Shown here in pieces: positions 11,671 to 24,949 of a stretch of DNA of 64,000 bases. Made by a program: the position numbers and the translations under genes. This DNA comes from Alisma plantago-aquatica (taxonomy: Eukaryota > Streptophyta > Magnoliopsida > Alismatales > Alismataceae). Numbering within the stretch: the stretch's first letter is position 1; every line of letters starts with the position of its first letter. A model generated the notes under the pieces. That model had not been told where the DNA came from, searched no databases, and saw nothing but the letters and a program-made list of their open reading frames with translations. Location of the stretch: contig OY856413.1 in NCBI GenBank assembly GCA_963693085.1, positions 743,686,556-743,750,555 on the forward strand. The letters are read 5' to 3'.

Positions 11671-12849
11671 AGAGTGACATTCGATGACCCATGAAGGTGA
11701 TGATTGATGTGGGTGTTTTAGTTGCGCGTCATTCCCCTATGCAATGCTCATTATTTTTAGGAGTGAAGACTTGTAGTTTAATGTAAAATTTCCAACATCA
11801 TCTCAGTTGAGAGGGTTGATAGTTGTGAATGATGTCCTTAATCATTCTATTCCCTTTACAATCGAGCTTCTTCGGTCGGGGGAGTTTTGAGGATTCCATT
11901 GTTTAGATGCATAACGGCATGCATACCTCCACAAACCTGCTCACAATGTCGCCATTTTAAACTCCTGATTATTGTACGATGACTAACAGCTGCTGCTTGG
12001 CATGCCTGCCATATGAACAGTTCGTGTCTGGTAAGAAAAGTAAGCTCGCGTGATGGAAGAAAGCTGTCCGTGCAATACTGTGAGTGACTTCTTGTTCCTT
12101 TCGAATAGCCAAGACAACTGCAAGCCTGAGTGTTGTCTCTGGTCTGAGTAGATCTACAACACTAAAGTGGTTTCGTCTTCAAGTAAGAGTTGGGCAGTTT
12201 TAGAAGTATGGAATGTTAATGTATATATTTGTAACTCATTTATTTTATTTGGTTGGGTGTGCTCTAAACTATAAGAATTTGGTTTCATTTGTTTGGTACG
12301 ATCTCCTTGCCACTACACTAAAAAAACTCATACCACAAGGCCTGTGGTCCCCACCACATTTGTTATACAGCTGTAGCGCAGAGTAAAAAGTGTACAAACG
12401 AAGAGAGAGAGAGAGAGAGGAAGATAATCGCTGCATGGCCCCACTCTCCCGCAGCCCGACTTCACGCTCCAGTCCCCACCGCACGCGACCACACCCTATT
12501 CGGGCGCGGTACATATTCCGGGATTTGGAACTGAAGTATGCAGTTCGGTGGGTTGTAAAACAAGGAATTCTAGATGGCTTTGGGAACACAATTCATATTT
12601 GCGAAGAAAATAGAGTATATGTCGATACTAATATTTCGTATTAACTAGTTAACTATTGCGCAATATAGGGTTAATTGCAACAAAAGGATTGTTAGCATTT
12701 AGGACAAATCATAGAAGATGACAAACATGCAATAATATGAATAAGTAAGTCAAAAGAATGAAGATGCATCATCAAAGGGAGATAACAGAAAACACATGTA
12801 CTTTCCCCTATATATAGGGAGATAACAAAAAACTATATACTAATGGAAG
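11671..12849. other. Unassigned DNA before the satellite
   Basis: No gene recognised. At 12,311 there is CACTACACTAAAAAAAC, which resembles a CACTA or MITE terminus, followed by an imperfect palindrome around AAGGCCTGTGG. No matching opposite end was found. A short GA microsatellite lies at 12,401-12,423. Confidence 0.35.
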
Positions 12850-15800
12850 ATTACAAAAAGCTATATAAAAATTGTATACAAAAGTATACAGAGTAATACA
12901 CATGTGTATAAAATTGTATACAATAAAACACATTGTAATAAACACGTGTACAAGCGATACACACGTATACTCATACAAGTACACATGTATGAAAAACACC
13001 TATACTCATACAAGTACACATGTATGAAAAACAATACAAAACAGTACACATGGAAGTACATATGTGTACAAAATTCATATGTGCGAAGTACACATTTGTA
13101 CAAAACAATACAAAAGAGTACACATGCCAATACATGTGTACAAATCATACACAAGATAGTACACACGTGTACAAAATAGTATGCTGGCAATACATATGTG
13201 TATACAACAATATATATGGATGTGTACATTTGTACACAAAAGTATACATGGATGTACACATGTATGTATAAATGTATATACAACAATACACATGGATGAG
13301 TATATGTATACAGAATAGTACATGTATGTACAAATGTGTACACAACATACACATTGCAATATATATGTGTACAAAGACTAAACACAATAATACATATGAC
13401 AATACACATGTGTACAATAATATACAAGACAATACTAATGTGTACAGGACTGTACAAATGACAATACACATGTGTACAATACTATACACAACAGTATGCA
13501 TGGCAATACACATGTGTGCATCAATGCACTTGGCAGTACAAATGTGTACACAACAGTACACATTACAATATACACGTGTACAAAACTATACACAACAGTA
13601 CACATGGTAACACACGTGTAAAACAATACATATGGTAGTACAAATGTGTACAACTGTACACACTGCATTACGCATGTGTACAAGACTATACACAGTAGTA
13701 CACAAGCAACACACTGGTGTCCAACAATATAGGTGGTCGTACAAATGTGTACACAATAGTTCACATTGCAATATACATATGTACATGACTATATACAACA
13801 ATACACATGGCAACACACATGTGTACAACAATACACATGGCAGTACAAATGTGTACAAATGGGTACACAACGGTATTCATGGCAGTACACATGTGTACAA
13901 GACTATACACAACATTACACATGGCAACAACATGTGTACAAAAATACACGTGGTAGTACAAATGACACAACAATATACATGTGTACAAGACTATACACAA
14001 CTATGCACAAGGCAACACACATGTACAACAATACACATGGCAGTACAAATGTGTTCACAATAATACATATTGCGATATACATGTGTACAATATTATACAC
14101 AACAACATGCATTGCAACACACATGTGTACATTAATGCACATGGCAGTACAAATGTATACACAACAATACACATTACAATATACATGTGTACAACTGTAC
14201 ACATGGCTATACAATATGTACATGACTGTACAAATGGCAATATACATGTATACAATACTATACACAACTGTACGCATGACAACACACATGTGTACAACAA
14301 TACACATGGTAGTACAAATGTGTACACAACTGTATGCATGCAAGTACACATGTGTACAAGACTATACACAATAGTACGCATAGCAACACAAATGTGTACA
14401 ACTATACACATGGTAGTACAAAGGTGTATACAACAATACACGTTGTAATATACATGTGTACAAGACTATACACAACAGTACACATGGCAACACACATGTA
14501 CAACAATACTCATGACAATACAAATGTGTACACGCCAATACACATTGCGACATACATGTGTACAAGAGTATACACAATAGTATGCATGGAAACACAGATG
14601 CGTACATCAATGCACATGACGGTACCAATGTGTACACAACAGTACACATTGCAATAAACATGTGTACAACAATACACATGGAAATACAAAAATGTACAAG
14701 ATTGTACACATGATAATACACATGTACAATACTATACACAACAATACACATGAAAACACACATGTTTACATCAATGCACATGGTAGTACAATGTGTACAC
14801 AACAGTACACATTGCAATATACATGTGTATAAGACAATACACAATAGTACACATAACAATATACATGTGTACGAGATTATACACAACAATATGCTTGGCA
14901 ACACACATGTGTACATCAATGCACACGATAGTACAAATGTGTACACAACAATACACATTACAATATATATGTGTACAACAATAATCATAGCTATATAAAT
15001 ATGTACACATGACAATAAACATGTGTATAATACTAGACACAACAGTACACATCGCAACACACATGTGTACATCAATGCAAATGGTTGCATAAATATGTAC
15101 ACAATAATACCCATTGCAATATGTATGTGTACAAACCTATACACAACAATACGCATGACAACACACATGTGCACAAAAAACATATGGTAGTACAAATGTG
15201 TACACAACCATATACATTACAATACACATGTGTACAAAACTATACACAATAATACGCAGACAACACACATGTGTCCAACAATATAGGTGGAAGTACAAAT
15301 GTGTACATAACAGTAAATATTGCAACATACATATCTACAAGACTATATATAACAGTAAACATGGCAACACACATGTGTAGAACAATACACATGATTGTAC
15401 AAATGTGTATATGACAATACACAAGTCTATACAAAACAATACAGATGGTGCCACACATGTGTACAACAATGCAAATGGCAGTATTATACAATCATACGCA
15501 TGGAAGTACACATGTGTACAAGACTGTATACAATAGTACGCATGGGCAACACACATGTGTACAACAATACACATGGCAATACAAATGTGCACAAAAAAGA
15601 ACACATGTGGAGAAAACAACACACACGGTATTACATGTGCAAGAAATTGTACACAACAGTTTGACATGGTAGTACACATGTGTACAAAACTATACACAAT
15701 CGTATGCATGACAATACACATATACAATAGTACACATGGCAGTGCACATCTATACAAAACTACACACTACAATGCACATGTGTACAAAATTGTAAACAAC

Positions 15801-18800
15801 AGTACACATGGAACTACATATGTGTACAAAATAATACAATACAATACACATGGTAGTACAAGTATACACAACAATACAAATGACAGTACACATGTGTATA
15901 AGATTATACATAAGAGTATGTTTGGAAACACACATATGTACAAAGATTCTCATGGCAGTACAAATATGTACACAATAGTACACATTGCAATATACATGTG
16001 TACAAGACTATACAATAGTACACATCACAACACACGTGTACAATAATGCACATGGCAGTACAAATGTGTACACAACAATACACATGCGTACAAGACTATA
16101 CAAAACAGTACGTATGGAAACACACATGTGTAGAACAATACACGTTGCAGTACAAATGTGTACACAATAGTACACATTGCAATACACATGTGTAAAAGAC
16201 TATATACAATAGTACACAACCAACACACATGTATACAAAAACACACATGGCAGTACAAATGTGTTCACAAAAGTACACATTGCAATATACATGTGTACAA
16301 GACTATACACAACAGTATGCATGGTAACACACATGTGTACAATAATACACATGGCAGTACAAATGTGTACGAGACGGTACACATTGCAATATACATGTGT
16401 ACTAGACTATAAACAACAATACATATGGCAACACACGTGTACAACAATACACGTGGTAGTACAAATATGTACACAACAATACATATTGTAATATACATGT
16501 CTACAAGACTTTATACAACAATACACATGGCACACATGCGTACAACAACACACACGACAGTACAAATGTGTACATGATAATGCACATTGTAATATACATG
16601 TGTACAAGATTATGCACAACATTACGCATGGAAACACACATGTGTACAACAATACACATAGTTGTACAAATATGTACACAACAATACACATTGCAATACA
16701 CATGTGTATAAGACTATACACAACAATGTGCATGGAAATACACATGTGTACAACAATACACATGGTTGTACAAATGTGTACACATTACAATACACATGTA
16801 TAAAAGATTATACACAACAATACTCATGGAAACACACATGTGTACTATAATACATGTGGCAATACAAAAGTCTACACAACGGTACACATGGTAGTAAACA
16901 TGTGTACAAGAATATACACAATAGTATGCATGACAACACACATGTGTACAACAATACACGTGGCAATACAAATATGTACACAACAATACATATTGCAATA
17001 TACATGTGTACAAGACTATACACAGCAGTACTCATGGCAACACACATGTGTACAACACTACACATGATAGTACAAATGTGGACAAGACTGTACACATGGC
17101 AATACACATGTGTACAATACTATATAGAATAGTATACATGAAAACACACATGTGTACATCAATGCGCATGGCAGTACAAATGTGTACACAACAACATAGA
17201 TTGCAATATATATGTGTACAACAATACACATGGCAATACAAATGTGTACATGATTGTACACATGACAATACACATGTGTACAATATAATACACAACAATA
17301 TGCATAGCAACACACATGTGTACATCAATGCACATGGAAGTACAAATGTGTAAACAACAATACACATTGTAATATACATGTGTACACGACTATACACAAC
17401 ATCACAGATGGAAACACACATGTGTACAACAATACTTATGGTAGTACAATTGTATACACAACCGTACACATTGTAATACACATGTGTACATGAATATACA
17501 CAACAATACGCATGCAACACACATGTGTCCAACAATACATGTGGCAATATAAATGTGTACACCATAGTACACATTGCAATATACATATGTAAAAGAGTAT
17601 ACACAACAGTACACATGGAAACACACATGTGTACAACAATACACATGGCAGTACAAATGTGTACACGATAGTACACAAGTCTATACAAAATAGTACACAT
17701 GGTGCCACACATGTGTACAATAATATACATGGCAATACAAAATGTATGTACAACATTACACATGACACTACACATGCATACAAGACTGTACATAATAGTA
17801 CGCATGAGAACACACAAGTGTACAACAATACACATGGCAGTTCAAATGTGTACAAAAAAGCACACATGTAAATAAAACGATACACACAAAATTACATGTT
17901 TAAAAAATTGTACACAACCTTTTGACATGGTAGTACACATGTGTACAAAACTATACACAATCGTACGCATGTTAATTCACATGTACAATAGTTCACATGG
18001 TAGTGCACATATGTACAAAACTACACACTACAATGCACTTGTGTACAAAATTATAAATAACAGTACACGTGGCACAACATATGTGTATAAATAATACAAT
18101 ACAATACACATGGAAGTACAAGGGTACACAACTATACAAATGGCAGTACACATATGTACAAGACTATAAATAAGACTATGTATGGAAAAACATATGTGTA
18201 CAACAATACTCATGGCAGTACAAATGTGTACATAACAATACACATTGCAATATGTATATGTATAAGACTACACAATAGTACGCATCGCAACACACATGTG
18301 TACAACAATGCACATGATAGTATAAATGTGTGCACAACAGTACACATTACAATACACATGTGTATAAGACTATACACAACAATACACAGGGCAACACACA
18401 TGTGGACAATAATACACATTGTTGTATAAATGTATACACAACAATACACATTGCAATACACATGTGTAAAAGACTATACACATCAATGCACAAGCAACAC
18501 ACACATGTACAACAATACACGTGACAGTACACATGTGTTCACAACAGTACACATTAAAATATACATGTGTACAAGACTATACGTAACAGTACGCATGGTA
18601 ACACACATGTGTACAACAATACACATGGCAATACAAATGTGTACAAGACGGTACACATTAAAATATACATGTGTACTGGACTATAAATGATAATACACAT
18701 GGAAACACACATGTGTACAACAATACACGTGGTTATACAAATGTGTAAAAAATAATACATATTGCAATATACATGTCTACAAGACTTTACACAACAGTAC

Positions 18801-20725
18801 ACATGGCAACATACATGTGTACAACAATACACACGACAGTACAAATGTGTACATGATAGTACACATTGTGATATACATGTGTATAAGATTATACACAACA
18901 ATACACATTACAACACACATGTGTATGACAATACACATGGTTGTACAAATGTGTACACAACGGTACACATTGCAATACACATAAGTACAAGACTATACAC
19001 AACAATACGCATGACAACACACATGTGCACAACAATACACATGGCTGTACTAATGTGCACACAATTGTACACATTACAATACACATGTGTACAAGAATAT
19101 ACACAACAATACTCATGGTAGCACACATGTGTACAACAATACACATGGCAGTACAAATGTGTACACAATGGTATGCATGGCAATACACATGTGTAAAAGA
19201 CTACACACAACAGTACACATGACAACACACATGTGTACAACAATACACGTGGCAGTACAAATATGTACACAATAGTACACATTGTAATATACATGTATAC
19301 TAGACTATACACAACAATACTCATGGCAACACAACTGTGTACAACAATACACATGGTAGTACAAATGTGTATAGTACTGTACACATGACAATGCACATGT
19401 GTACAATACTATACAAAATAGTACGCATGGAAACATGCATGTGTACATTAATGCGCATGCGGTACAAATGTGTACACTACAATATACATTGAAATATACA
19501 TGTGTACAAGAATACACATGGCAGTACAAATGTGTACATGACTGTACAAATGGCAATACACATGTATACACAACTATACACAACAATACACATGGCAACA
19601 CACATGTGTACATCAATGCACATGGTAGTACAAATGTGTACTATTCATTGCAATATATATGTGTACAAGACTATACACGACAATACATATGGAAATACAC
19701 ATGTGCAGAACAATACATATGGTAGTACAAATGTGTACACAACCGTACACATTGCAATACACATGTGTACAAGAATATACACAATAATACACATGCAACA
19801 TATAGGTGTCCAACAATACATGTGGTAGTACAAATGTGTACACAATAGTATACATTGTGATATACATATGTATAAGACTATACACAATAGTACACATGGC
19901 AACACACGTGTACAACAACACACCTGGCAAACAAATGTGTACATGACAGTATACAAGTCTATACAAAATAGTACACATGGTGCCTCACATGTGTACAACA
20001 GCTTACATGGCAGTACAAAAGTATATACAATAGTACACATGACACTACACATGTATACAAGATTGTACACAATAGTATGCATGACAACACATGGGTGTAC
20101 AACAATACACATGGTAGTAGAAATGTGTACAAAAAAGCACACATGTAGACATGACAATATACACAATATTACATGTGTACAAAATTGTTCACAACAGTTT
20201 GACATGGTAGTATACATGTGCACAAAACTATACGTAATGGTACGCATGACCGTACACATGTACAATACTACACACAAAAGTGTACATTTGTACAAAACTA
20301 TACACTATAATGTACTTGTGTACAAAAGTATACACCACAACACACATGGAACTGCATATGTGCACAAAATAATGCAATACAATACACATGACAGTACAAC
20401 TGTACACAACAGTATAAATGGTAGTACACATGTGTACAAGACTATACATAAGAGTACGTATGGCAACACACATGTGTACATCAATACACATGGCATGTCA
20501 AATGTGTACAAAATAGTACACATTGAATATACACGTGTACAAGACTACACAAAAATACACATGGAAACACACGTGTACAACAATGCACATGGTAGCATAA
20601 ACGTGTACACAATAGTACACATTGCAATATACATGTGTACAAGACTATACATAACAATACGCATGACAACACACATGTGTACAACAATATATGTGGCAAT
20701 ACAAATGTGCATACAATAGTACACA
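12850..20725. repeat. Satellite array, left part (104-bp trimeric unit)
   Basis: Nearly 7.9 kb of tandem repeat. The repeating unit is 104 bp, measured at 16,282 to 16,386 and 18,764 to 18,868. It has three related sub-units of 42, 30 and 32 bp, each starting GCA(A/G) and carrying an ATGTGTACA core; many have the full palindrome ACACATGTGT. The 30- and 32-bp sub-units look like the 42-bp one with 12 and 10 bp deleted in the middle. Variant blocks recur every 2.25-2.28 kb. Both strands contain long open frames, but these follow from the repeat composition. The first few hundred bases are more degenerate. Confidence 0.95.
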
Positions 20726-20742
20726 CACTAGTACAGAAATGG
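20726..20742 (+). repeat. CACTA left terminal inverted repeat
   Basis: CACTAGTACAGAAATGG. It pairs with the inverted right terminus and is preceded by ACA, one half of the 3-bp target duplication. Confidence 0.93.
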
Positions 20743-20754
20743 ATTATAACGTCC

Positions 20755-21900
20755 CTACGTGTAGGGTCAGTTTTACCAAATAACCGACCTTATATGTCTA
20801 AAAAAACGCGGGCACCACTTAAGACCTCTTGGGTCGGTTTTCTTAAAAAACCCGACCTTGTAGTGTATCTCTATAGGGTCGGTTTTCCAAATAACCGACC
20901 TTATATGTCTATAAAAAATGCGGGCACCACTTAAGACCTCTTGGGTCATTTTTCTTAAAATAACCGACCTTGTAGTGCATCTCTATAGGGTCAGTTTTTA
21001 TAAAATAAGCGACCTTATAGACAATTGGTTTAGAAATTCATTTACAAGTTTCCCGCGACAAAAATTTGCTTGATTTTTGGCTTTGCGCCTCGATCTATAG
21101 GGTCGGTTTTTCCTTATAACCGACCCTAAAGGGCTCCTCGGTCGACAAATACGTCGACTGAATAAGAGCTGGATTTCACATATACGAGCACCTTTAGGGT
21201 CTGTTTTATCCTTATAACCGACCCTAAAGTCCTCTTCGGTTCTGCACCTCTAAGGTCGGTTTTTCCTTTAAAACTGACCCTAAAGGATCTTCGGTCGACA
21301 AATTCATCGACCGATAACAATTCTGGATCCAGTTTACTTCACGCATGTATAAGCACCTCTAGCGTCAGATTTGTACTTATAACCGACCTTAGAGCTTTTC
21401 TCGGTCGACAAATTCAACGACCGATAAGGAGTCAGATTTCAAGTGTATAAGCAACTTTTAGGGTCGATTTTTTGCTTATAACCGACCTTAGAAGTCTATT
21501 CAGTCGACAATATTGTCGACCGAATTGGACTTTAGGGTCGGTTATAAGCAAAAAACTGACCCTAAAGGTACTTATACGAACGAAATTTGGCTGTTTCTCG
21601 GTCGACGAATTTGTCGACCGAGAGAGAGCCAGATTCGTTCGTATAAGCTCTTGTAGCGTCAGTTTTCCTTTATAACTGACCCTAGAGGGTTTTTCGGTCA
21701 ACAATATTGTCGACCGAGATAAACTTAGGATCCAATTTAGTATTTCACACATGAATAAGTACCTCTAGGGTCGGTTTTAAGGAAAAAACCGATCCTAGAG
21801 GTACTTATATGAAGGAAATATGGCTCTTTGTCGGTCGAGGAATTATTCGATCGAGACAAAATCGGTCGACAAATTGTTCGATCGAGGCCAACCCTGTGAA
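20755..21900. repeat. CACTA left subterminal palindrome cluster
   Basis: Alternating palindromes of two kinds. Type A is an inverted pair of AGGGTCGGTT and AACCGACCCT separated by a short T-rich or A-rich loop. Type B is CGGTCGACAA facing TTGTCGACCG. Spacers such as GGATCCAGTTTA and ATGTATAAGNACCTCT are also repeated. In other CACTA elements, subterminal repeats bind the element-encoded TnpA-type protein; that role here is inferred. Confidence 0.85.
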
Positions 21901-22000
21901 CCTCCATTTGCTTGAATTAAAAAGGCAATATTCTGATTAAAATATAAATCGTAACGGCTAGAAAATCGACCGTCGTAACGGCAGACGACCGTTGCGGGCG

Positions 22001-22270
22001 TCGGTCGAGAAATTGTCGACCGAAATGGCTAGAAAATCGACCGTCATAACGGCTAAAAAATCGACCGTCGTAACGGCTAGTTCGATCGACCGTTGGCCGA
22101 TCGGGAGACGACTGTTGCGGGTGTCGGTCGACAAATTGTCGACCGAAATGGCTAGAAAATCGACCGTCATAACGGCTAGAAAATCGACCGTCGTAACGGC
22201 TAGTTCGATCGACCGTTGGCTGACCGGGAGACGACCGTTGCGGGCGTCGGTCGACAAATTGTCGACCAAA
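22001..22270. repeat. 123-bp tandem repeat next to the promoter
   Basis: TCGGTCGA units start at 22001, 22124 and 22247, an exact 123-bp period twice, with the third copy partial. Each copy holds the type B palindrome plus several ATCGACCGTC and GTAACGGCTAG motifs. The array ends about 20 bp before a TATA box, so it may be a promoter-proximal regulatory array. Confidence 0.85.
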
Positions 22271-22285
22271 ATGGGCTCTGTTTTG

Positions 22286-22295
22286 CTATAAATAG
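22286..22295 (+). promoter_or_regulatory. TATA box of the first CACTA gene
   Basis: CTATAAATAG, a canonical plant TATA box, lies 144 bp before the ATG at 22430. A pyrimidine-rich leader follows (CTTCACACCTTCACATTCTC region). Confidence 0.65.
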
Positions 22296-22429
22296 CACCC
22301 AAAATGATCCATTTCTTCACACCTTCACATTCTCACTTCTCTAGCTCCTCTCTAGTGTGTTCTTGTGAAAATCTTTAGCTTCTCTACATCCAAGTCTTGC
22401 TTGCTACTTCTCCATTTCAAAGCAACGAG

Positions 22430-23797
22430 ATGGCTTCCTCATCAACGCGTGGAAAGAAGCAAGTTGTAGGAAGGAAAGGAAGGACGGTCCCTGATCTGCT
22501 GCCGTTCATCAACGACGTCCCTTTCAAAGACGCAGCTGCAGGCGACCGCTACCTCAGGCTCTCCTCAAAAACTCCTCTTCCATGACGGCCAGTCGACGTC
22601 ATGGACTTCCATAACATTGTCGATTGGGAGGAACTCTTTAAGGTGCAACATTTGACTGATTTTCTGGTCCCCTCCTTCCATTCCTACTCCTCCAAAGTAT
22701 TTAATGAATTCTATGCCAATTTAACCCCACATCCTGACCATGATTCCTTCTCCTCTATGGTTGGTGGGTATGGATTCCATTTTATTGAGGAGGGTATTCT
22801 TGATATGCTTGACATAAACATAGAAGAATATAAAGATTTTGTTGATCTCACCATAGGAAATCCACTCAACAAACTCTCCCAAGATGACACTACAACTAGC
22901 CTTAGTGATGTCAAAAAAGCCATCTTTCAATCAAATATGACTTGCCATGAAGATAGGGGTACCTATTATGACATAAATTTAAAACCTGAAGCTAGGATCA
23001 TAAATCTCATTGTTGCCACCAATATCCATCCTAGAGCAAACAAATCTGAAGTACCCACCTTTCGTATGTGCCTTATCTATGCCATTCTCAAAGGTATTCC
23101 CATAAACTTTATTCGTATCATCCTTAAGAATATGCTTGAGTTTTCTGGCAATCCACCTTATGCTGACTTTGTATGCCAAATCACTGAACATTTTCTTAAG
23201 AAGAATATTGAGGACGACTTAGGTTACACATGGGATAGAAAACCCCAAAAGATAAGTAAAAATACGGTGGAAAAGTTGGGAATCGACTTTGGCCACAAAA
23301 GGGCTAGGACTGAAGGGGAGACATCCACCTAAGACATACCTCCACCACCTCCTCCTACCAACCTACCCCATGATCCTATTACAAAAACCTTGACATACAT
23401 TGCTGGATCCCAATATCACCTAAGTAGGCAATTGGATTATAATCACCATGGCATGACTTATTTAAACCAAAGGATGCAAGCTCTCTCTCCTAACCAACCT
23501 GATGAATATCCCTATTCCCTTAATCCTGGCATGATAAATCCATACAATCCTTCCTACAACTACTATCAAATTCCACCTCCACCATCTCCTGATCTCACAC
23601 ATACTCAGTTTTCCCCAATTCAACTTCAAGACATTATTTCCCACTTTCGCTTTGATCGTGTTCCCACCTTCTTGGAGGCTTATGCCTTAACCAAGATAGG
23701 TGCCTTGGAGTGGCAGACACTGGTCAAATATTATGGAGCTGAGCCCTTTCTTGGAAAAGATCCAGACATTGATGTAATCCTTCGGTCTTTTCAGTGA
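22430..23797 (+). pseudogene. CACTA first gene: Transposase_32-like plant transposon protein
   Basis: One frame of 456 codons from the ATG at 22430 to the TGA at 23795-23797, interrupted by two in-frame stops (22583-22585 TGA and 23330-23332 TAA) and no frameshift. It begins MASSSTRGKKQVVGRKGR, a basic head. The central part has FNEFYANLTP, then a valine/isoleucine-rich helical domain ending in basic residues (KRAR), which resembles the putative plant transposon protein domain (Transposase_32). The C-terminal third is Pro/Tyr-rich. Its place before the transposase, next to palindrome clusters, makes it a candidate for the element's DNA-binding accessory protein. That role is inference; I see no classic DNA-binding motif. 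Confidence 0.6.
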
Positions 23798-24140
23798 GAT
23801 TATGAGATATCTTTGTAATGATTGTAATGGATATCTTTTTATAAAGCAAGTATGTCATGCTTCATCATATAAAGTGTATGAGCATTAAATTGTTATGAAT
23901 AAAAGTGTTTTCCATGGCTTCATTTGGACATATACATGTTATATAAGAATATTGTTATTTCAAATGATTGAAAAATAAATTATGGCTAAATTTGACAAAG
24001 CATCACTTGGTTTTAAAATTAAATATCTCTTTAAGGGAGAGCATAGCATAAAATTAAGAAGGAGAACTAAAGAGTCATACAAAATGATTATATTGGATAT
24101 CATGTAAAATCTTGTATAAGTACTTAATTTAAACATTGAA
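23798..24140. other. 3' region of the first CACTA gene
   Basis: AT-rich sequence with possible polyadenylation signals (AATAAA-like at about 23,897 and 23,973). No coding potential. Confidence 0.4.
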
Positions 24141-24935
24141 ACATGGTTAATCTCGGTCGAAAAACTACTCGACCGAGACATCTCTGTCGACATATTTGTC
24201 GACTGAGAATGAGAGCCAGATTTCCTTTCGTGCGTGTACAAACATCTCTAGGGTCGGTTTTATCTTTAAAACCGACCCTAGAAGGTCTCTCGGTCGACAA
24301 TATTGTCGACCGAAATGAGTTTTGGATCCAGTTTAGTTCACGCATGTATAAGAACCTCTAGGGTCGGTTTTTTTTTACTTTTTACCGACCCTAGAGCTCC
24401 CCTCGGTCGAAGAATTTGTCGACTGATATCATCTCGGTCGACAAATTTGTCGACTGAGAATGAGAGCCAGATTTCCTTTGTGCATGTATAAGCACCTCTA
24501 GGGTCAGTTTTAAAAAAAAACCGACCCTAGAGAGTCTCTCGGTCGACAATATTGTCGACCGAGTTTAGTTTTGGATCCAGTTTATTTCACGCATGTATAA
24601 GAACCTCTAGGGTCGGTTTTTTAATTTTTTAACCGACCCTAGAGCTCCTTTCGGTCGACAAATTTTTCGACCGGAAGAAGAGCCAGATTTCCTTTCGTGC
24701 ATGTATAAGAACCTCTAGGGTCAGTTTTTTCTTTAAAACCGACCCTAGAGAGTGTCTCGGTCGACAAATTTGTCGACCGAGAAGTCTTTTTTGTTACCTC
24801 TAGGGTCGGTTTTAACCATATAATCGACCTTGTAGGAGGCATCCTCGGTCGACAATATTTTCGACCGAGAAGCTTGTTCGGGCATCGCTTACCTGTTGGG
24901 TCGGTTGTTTGCAAATAACCGACCCTACAGGTTTC
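24140..24935. repeat. CACTA internal palindrome cluster
   Basis: The same type A (GGGTCGGTT/AACCGACCC) and type B (GGTCGACAA/TTGTCGACC) palindromes as at the ends, alternating about every 60 bp with conserved spacers GAGCCAGATTTCC and GGATCCAGTTTA. Two further type B palindromes lie at 25,380-25,400 and 25,437-25,460. The cluster lies upstream of the transposase leader, so it probably marks that gene's promoter. Internal clusters of this density are not the usual picture for CACTA, where such repeats are mainly subterminal. Confidence 0.85.
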
Positions 24936-24949
24936 GAGGGTAACAAATA

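Noticed and set aside
12311..12327. CACTA terminus CACTACACTAAAAAAAC
   Set aside because: No inverted partner and no gene; kept only as a note under the unassigned region.
17032..17835. Cys/Val/Tyr-rich 'protein' of 267 codons
   Set aside because: It follows from the stop-poor satellite. Equal-length frames occur on the other strand and in other frames.
21958..22320. Repetitive 120-codon frame on the minus strand
   Set aside because: It is a translation of the 123-bp promoter-side repeat; its period is divisible by 3, so it stays open.
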